Positions 60,610 through 64,000 of a DNA stretch of 64,000 nt are shown piece after piece. Under the pieces are notes generated by a model. That model had not been told where the DNA came from, did no database searches, and was given only the letters and a program-made list of their open reading frames with translations. The stretch is from Caenorhabditis remanei (lineage: Eukaryota; Nematoda; Chromadorea; Rhabditida; Rhabditidae), in assembly GCF_010183535.1 (NCBI RefSeq), contig NC_071331.1, forward strand, positions 10,540,001 through 10,604,000. Reading direction: 5' to 3'. The translations under genes were made by a program, and so were the position numbers. Numbering within the stretch: position 1 is the stretch's first letter; every line of letters begins with the position of its first letter.

Positions 60610-60930
60610 TGACCAGCAGGTCAATGAAGAGTAAGAATGCTAAAAAGCGAGCCCGCTTCAATATAAATCAAACTAATTATAAGGAAACTCTAAGTAAAAT
60701 TAATAAATAATTGACCAGCAGGTCATAACGAAAAAGGTATATAGTGATAAGTAAGAATCGCTCTCGCATAGACTCAAATGCGCGTGTTTTAAGAATATAG
60801 CCGAAATCTAAAGAAAATGTAGTTAAAATTAATAAATAATAGACTAGTAAATCAGAATAAAAGAAAAAATATATAAATAATGATTAGAGAGAATCGCTAC
60901 CGTGTATACTTAAATTCAGTGCGCTACAAA
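60610..60930 (+). repeat. Tandem repeat, ~115-bp unit, about three diverged copies
   Basis: The unit GACCAGCAGGTCA...AAGTAAGAAT...AAATTAATAAATAAT recurs from about 60,611, 60,713 and 60,840 (last copy GACTAGTAAATCA). Each unit contains the palindromic GACCAGCAGGTC-like core and a following GAATCGCT or GAATGCT. No coding potential. Confidence 0.65.
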
Positions 60931-62614
60931 TGATAACTATTACAATAGTTAAAAATCAGCACTTTCAGGTCTAATAAACCTCATTCTTCAGCTCATAAAT
61001 CTCTCAAACTTAAACAAACTCAGAGTTTTGATAATGATAATAAAAGTTCGATGTTTCCAAGACTATAGAGAATCAGCGGATATCTCGAAAGTCGCGAAGC
61101 AAGTCCCGCGGAAGACGCGAATTGTTGAGAGTCCAGCAAAATTCTGACATCACCCATATTCAGTTTGAGTTTTTTTCCGGTTTCACATAGTGAAAATCAG
61201 GTTTCCAGTCATTGAGAGTTTCAATAAATAGATCAAACTATAGCTTCTGCTGAATTAGAAGCCCGTTAGTTCTCGTATTTCATTGTTTTTTTCTAATGTT
61301 TATCAGATGTCTAGAATGTGGACACCGTAATACCAGGTAACCTTTGAGTTGATTCAAAGCATCCTGTCAATCAGTGTACACCAAAAACACATCAATTCCG
61401 AGAAATAGCTGATCTAATAACATTCCTACGTAAGTGAGACATTCACTTCGTTGATTGAATGAAAAGCACGGAATTTTTGCTCACCGCTTTAGAAAATAAG
61501 TGAGAACTGAAAATTTTAAAGTTACCAATTTCTGTTTTAGCTTTCTGTTTTATCAATTCTGATGACATCATATTGTTTTTGTTATTCCACATTGAAATTA
61601 CTGTACTTTTATAACTTTTTCTGGATAAAGTACGGTAGAGAGCCGCCGTGAATCGAAATACCGCAACGAGACCCACACCTTGTCCCCGGACCAAAGTTTG
61701 AGCGAGCCGCCTGCAAATATCTCTAATCTTCCCTCCTAATTGAGCTCTGTAATCTCTAAAATACCAGTTAATGCGGTTTCTATAAAGTTTCTAATCAAAT
61801 TGTTGGTTTCTCTTGCAACTAACTGTTTATCCTAAAAAATCCTATCACATTCTTCATCAGTGAAAAAAAAAACGTCAAGAAACTGTAACTTCTTTCAAAG
61901 AATAAAGCAATAACTTCACAGCCGTTTTTGGAAATTTCCTTCATAACTATTCATAACTTCATAACATAACTATTGCCTTCATAACTTCATAACTATTGAA
62001 ATAAAACACGGTCTGAAAATTGAAACGACTTTTTTGATTGGTCAATACTAAAAAAAATTAAAAAAACATTAATTAGATATTGCAGCCTTAGTCAAATGTA
62101 AGACAAAAATTTTTCAGATATTGCAAAACATGAATATTTTTCCTAATTTTTTTTCCTATGGCTCTGTATTTTTTTCTGTCACGATATTGTTTGTCACTTC
62201 TCTACCTCAGTTTGATAGGCATTTCATGAAAAATGGTGACCAATTGTTGAAAACTTTTAATTCGATACACACCGGTTGATACTTTTGTGTTTAAATTATA
62301 ACAATTTCTTGGGACAGAAAAAAATCAAAAGACTATTACGTCTATACCGAACAATCCAAAATACACATTCGATAAGAAAATTTGAATTTGATGACAACAC
62401 CAAAAAGCAGCAAATACTTTCGTCCATTTCCCCTCATGACCCGATTTATTTACCGTCCGTTTTCTCCACTCTTTCCTCCACTATTTTCATATCTTTCTCC
62501 GTCTCTCTTTCCAAAAGAACAAAATTTGAACACGTCAGTGCTCGTCATTTATTTAGGCTATAAAAGCTTACTTTTTTAGAGATTGGGCATTGCTCCAATA
62601 TTTGGTTCAAGTTC
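60931..62614. other. Intergenic, upstream of the membrane-protein gene
   Basis: AT-rich, no supported gene. TATAAAAG at ~62,560 lies about 55 bp before the start codon at 62,615 and may be its core promoter. Short repeats of CATAACTATTCATAACTTCATAAC occur at 61,940-62,000. Confidence 0.45.
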
Positions 62615-64000
62615 ATGACAAAAGTATGCGATTCCAAGTCTTCTGAGGCTTTGGAACCTTTAGCGACAGTGGAAAATGGAAAAACCGATGGACCTCAAAA
62701 AATTGGATGTCACAGTGAGTTTTTCCTCCTTCTTAATCATGTTTCAGCCAAGTAAAACATGCAATTTTCAGAACTCCAATGCTTGTTGACATGTTTATCC
62801 ACCTGGCCGATCTACGCTCTTATTTTCTGGGTGTCGTCAATTGAAAAATGTTTTGCAAGTCATGATCCAATCACAACCTCAATCTTGGTTGGAATGTTCG
62901 CTACTCTCGAGGCGCTCCATCTCATGATATTCGCCCCACCCAAAACATATGGACAGAGTTATATCCAATTGGAGATGGTTGATTTTGATGAGCTGGAGAA
63001 GGAGAAAATGAGAATCGGAGTGATGAGAATAAACCAGAGAATTCACGGTTTCTCTACTTTATGGTAAGTTTAGGAAATGACAGATAGAATCGGTGAATGA
63101 GTGTGTCCAAAAATAAATATCCTGAGCAGGGTTGAGCAGAATTCCGCATTCCACTTTCCGTCTTCCGTCATTTTTGTTCAGCACAGCTCATATTTTGAAA
63201 ATTTCCGATTCAAAAAATGTCATTATCTTAAAAAAATAATTTTTCATAATACCGCAAATTCATGTAAAACGTTCATTATCTGAAATTGAAATTAGTTTCC
63301 CAGCTTCCGCTGTAAATATTGACACTTTTATTATAAAATTCAGACAAACTCTTATATAACGAAACCATTTTCAGCACAATTTGGAGTGTAGCAATAGCCG
63401 GAATCTATACTGCCCGTAATCAACTTTCATACGTTCACTATCATATCGTCGCTTCCATTTTTATTTTGTTGGGATTCCTGGCTACATGCGGGGTCTACAA
63501 GGCGTTTAGTGTCGGAAGATGGATGAGCAGATACTGTGAGTCATTAATTAATCCCCACACAACCAATTCATCCTTTTTATTTCAGCCACCTCCACCATCA
63601 ACTGCTCCATTTTCTTCCAAACAATCGGTTACATTCTTCTTGTTCAAGGATGTCTCCAGCGCATCAGCTTCTCTTTGATTCTCCTTGGAGCTTCTATTGT
63701 TTTGGGAACAGTTGTGCATCTTCGTTTCGCTTTTTACTTCAAAAACCCACCCCAGTACTTGAGTGTGGTTTCTATCAAGTCTACAAGACCCTTTTTGAAA
63801 AACTGGTATGGATGGATGCTTCTGGGAAACTGGTCAGTTATAACTCTCGAGCTTAAGATTTTGAATTGACACATTTTCAGCGTTATCTGGGTTGGACTCT
63901 TCCTCATCGGACCACTGACTGGAAGTGCTGTATCATGCTCGACTACTACCGTAATCCTCCTACTGGCATTTTGTATTGCAACACCACTGCTCATGATTTG
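62615..64000 (+). CDS. Multi-pass membrane protein, 3' end outside window
   Basis: Exons 62615-62714, 62772-63063, 63375-63535, 63586-63832 and 63881 to beyond 64,000, in phase. The N-terminus is short and hydrophilic. At least six hydrophobic helices follow: CLLTCLSTWPIYALIFWV, SILVGMFATLEALHLMIF, IWSVAIAGIYTA, HYHIVASIFILLGFLATCGV, FFQTIGYILLVQGC, LILLGASIVLGTVVHL, then VIWVGLFLIGPLTGSAV and ILLLAFCIATPLLMI in the last exon. A charged loop (DFDELEKEKMRIG) lies after the second helix. I do not recognise the family; it does not show an obvious GPCR, channel or transporter signature. The reading frame is open to the end of the window. Confidence 0.75.

Noticed and set aside
1..64000. CRISPR arrays, rRNA genes, bacterial operons
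   Set aside because: No regularly spaced repeats with unique spacers, no rRNA-like sequence, and gene structure is eukaryotic throughout.

Overview
The window looks like nuclear DNA of a Caenorhabditis-type nematode. It is AT-rich, with 43-60 bp introns ending in TTTTCAG or TTTCAG, compact multi-exon genes, an O-acyltransferase (OAC-like) pair and a UDP-glucuronosyltransferase of the kinds expanded in Caenorhabditis, a Tc4/Tc5-type DNA transposon with a TNA target duplication, and many short inverted-repeat elements. I cannot name the species.

Layout. 1-5.4 kb has no recognisable gene and carries one hAT-type MITE (650-1330, 8-bp target duplication). 5.44-9.07 kb is a Tc5-like transposon with a three-exon DDD transposase; its left terminal repeat is split by a second element. 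9.1-15.3 kb is gene-poor and holds a GC-rich MITE. From 15.3 to 42.3 kb lies a partly decayed tandem cluster of small secreted-protein genes: repeated upstream segments, an intact gene at 18.7 kb, a relic at 20.2 kb, an intact gene at 40.8 kb and a pseudogene at 41.8 kb.

The outstanding feature splits that cluster: a 19,029-bp palindromic element (21,240-40,268) flanked by the 6-bp direct repeat GAGTTG. Its two ~9.3-kb arms are almost identical inverted copies around a 405-bp GC-rich centre. Each arm carries an 18-exon gene for a ~1,328-residue protein-primed family-B DNA polymerase with all exonuclease and polymerase motifs visible, and a small two-exon gene homologous to that polymerase's N-terminal domain. 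The 6-bp duplication and the polymerase type point to Polinton/Maverick-type integration, but I find no integrase, capsid, ATPase or protease, so this looks like a polymerase-only, inverted-dimer element. It landed inside the end of an older Mutator-like MITE with a 9-bp target duplication.

42.4-48.8 kb holds two tandem minus-strand membrane acyltransferase (Acyl_transf_3 + SGNH) genes of ~700 residues. The downstream copy has lost an essential splice donor G. Two different introns in both copies share an 18-nt motif just after the donor. 51.05-51.96 kb is a terminal-inverted-repeat element that has captured an exon-intron-exon piece of the neighbouring UGT gene. 52.3-53.1 kb is a GGGGGC-rich inverted-repeat element. 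53.2-58.3 kb is a ten-exon UGT gene (529 residues) whose 1.8-kb first intron contains a tRNA-like relic and a second hAT-type MITE. 58.3-62.6 kb is intergenic with a ~115-bp tandem repeat. From 62.6 kb to the end is the 5' part of a gene for a multi-pass membrane protein.

Exon coordinates were assigned by eye from splice signals, reading-frame continuity and paralogue comparison; boundaries may be off by a base or two in places.
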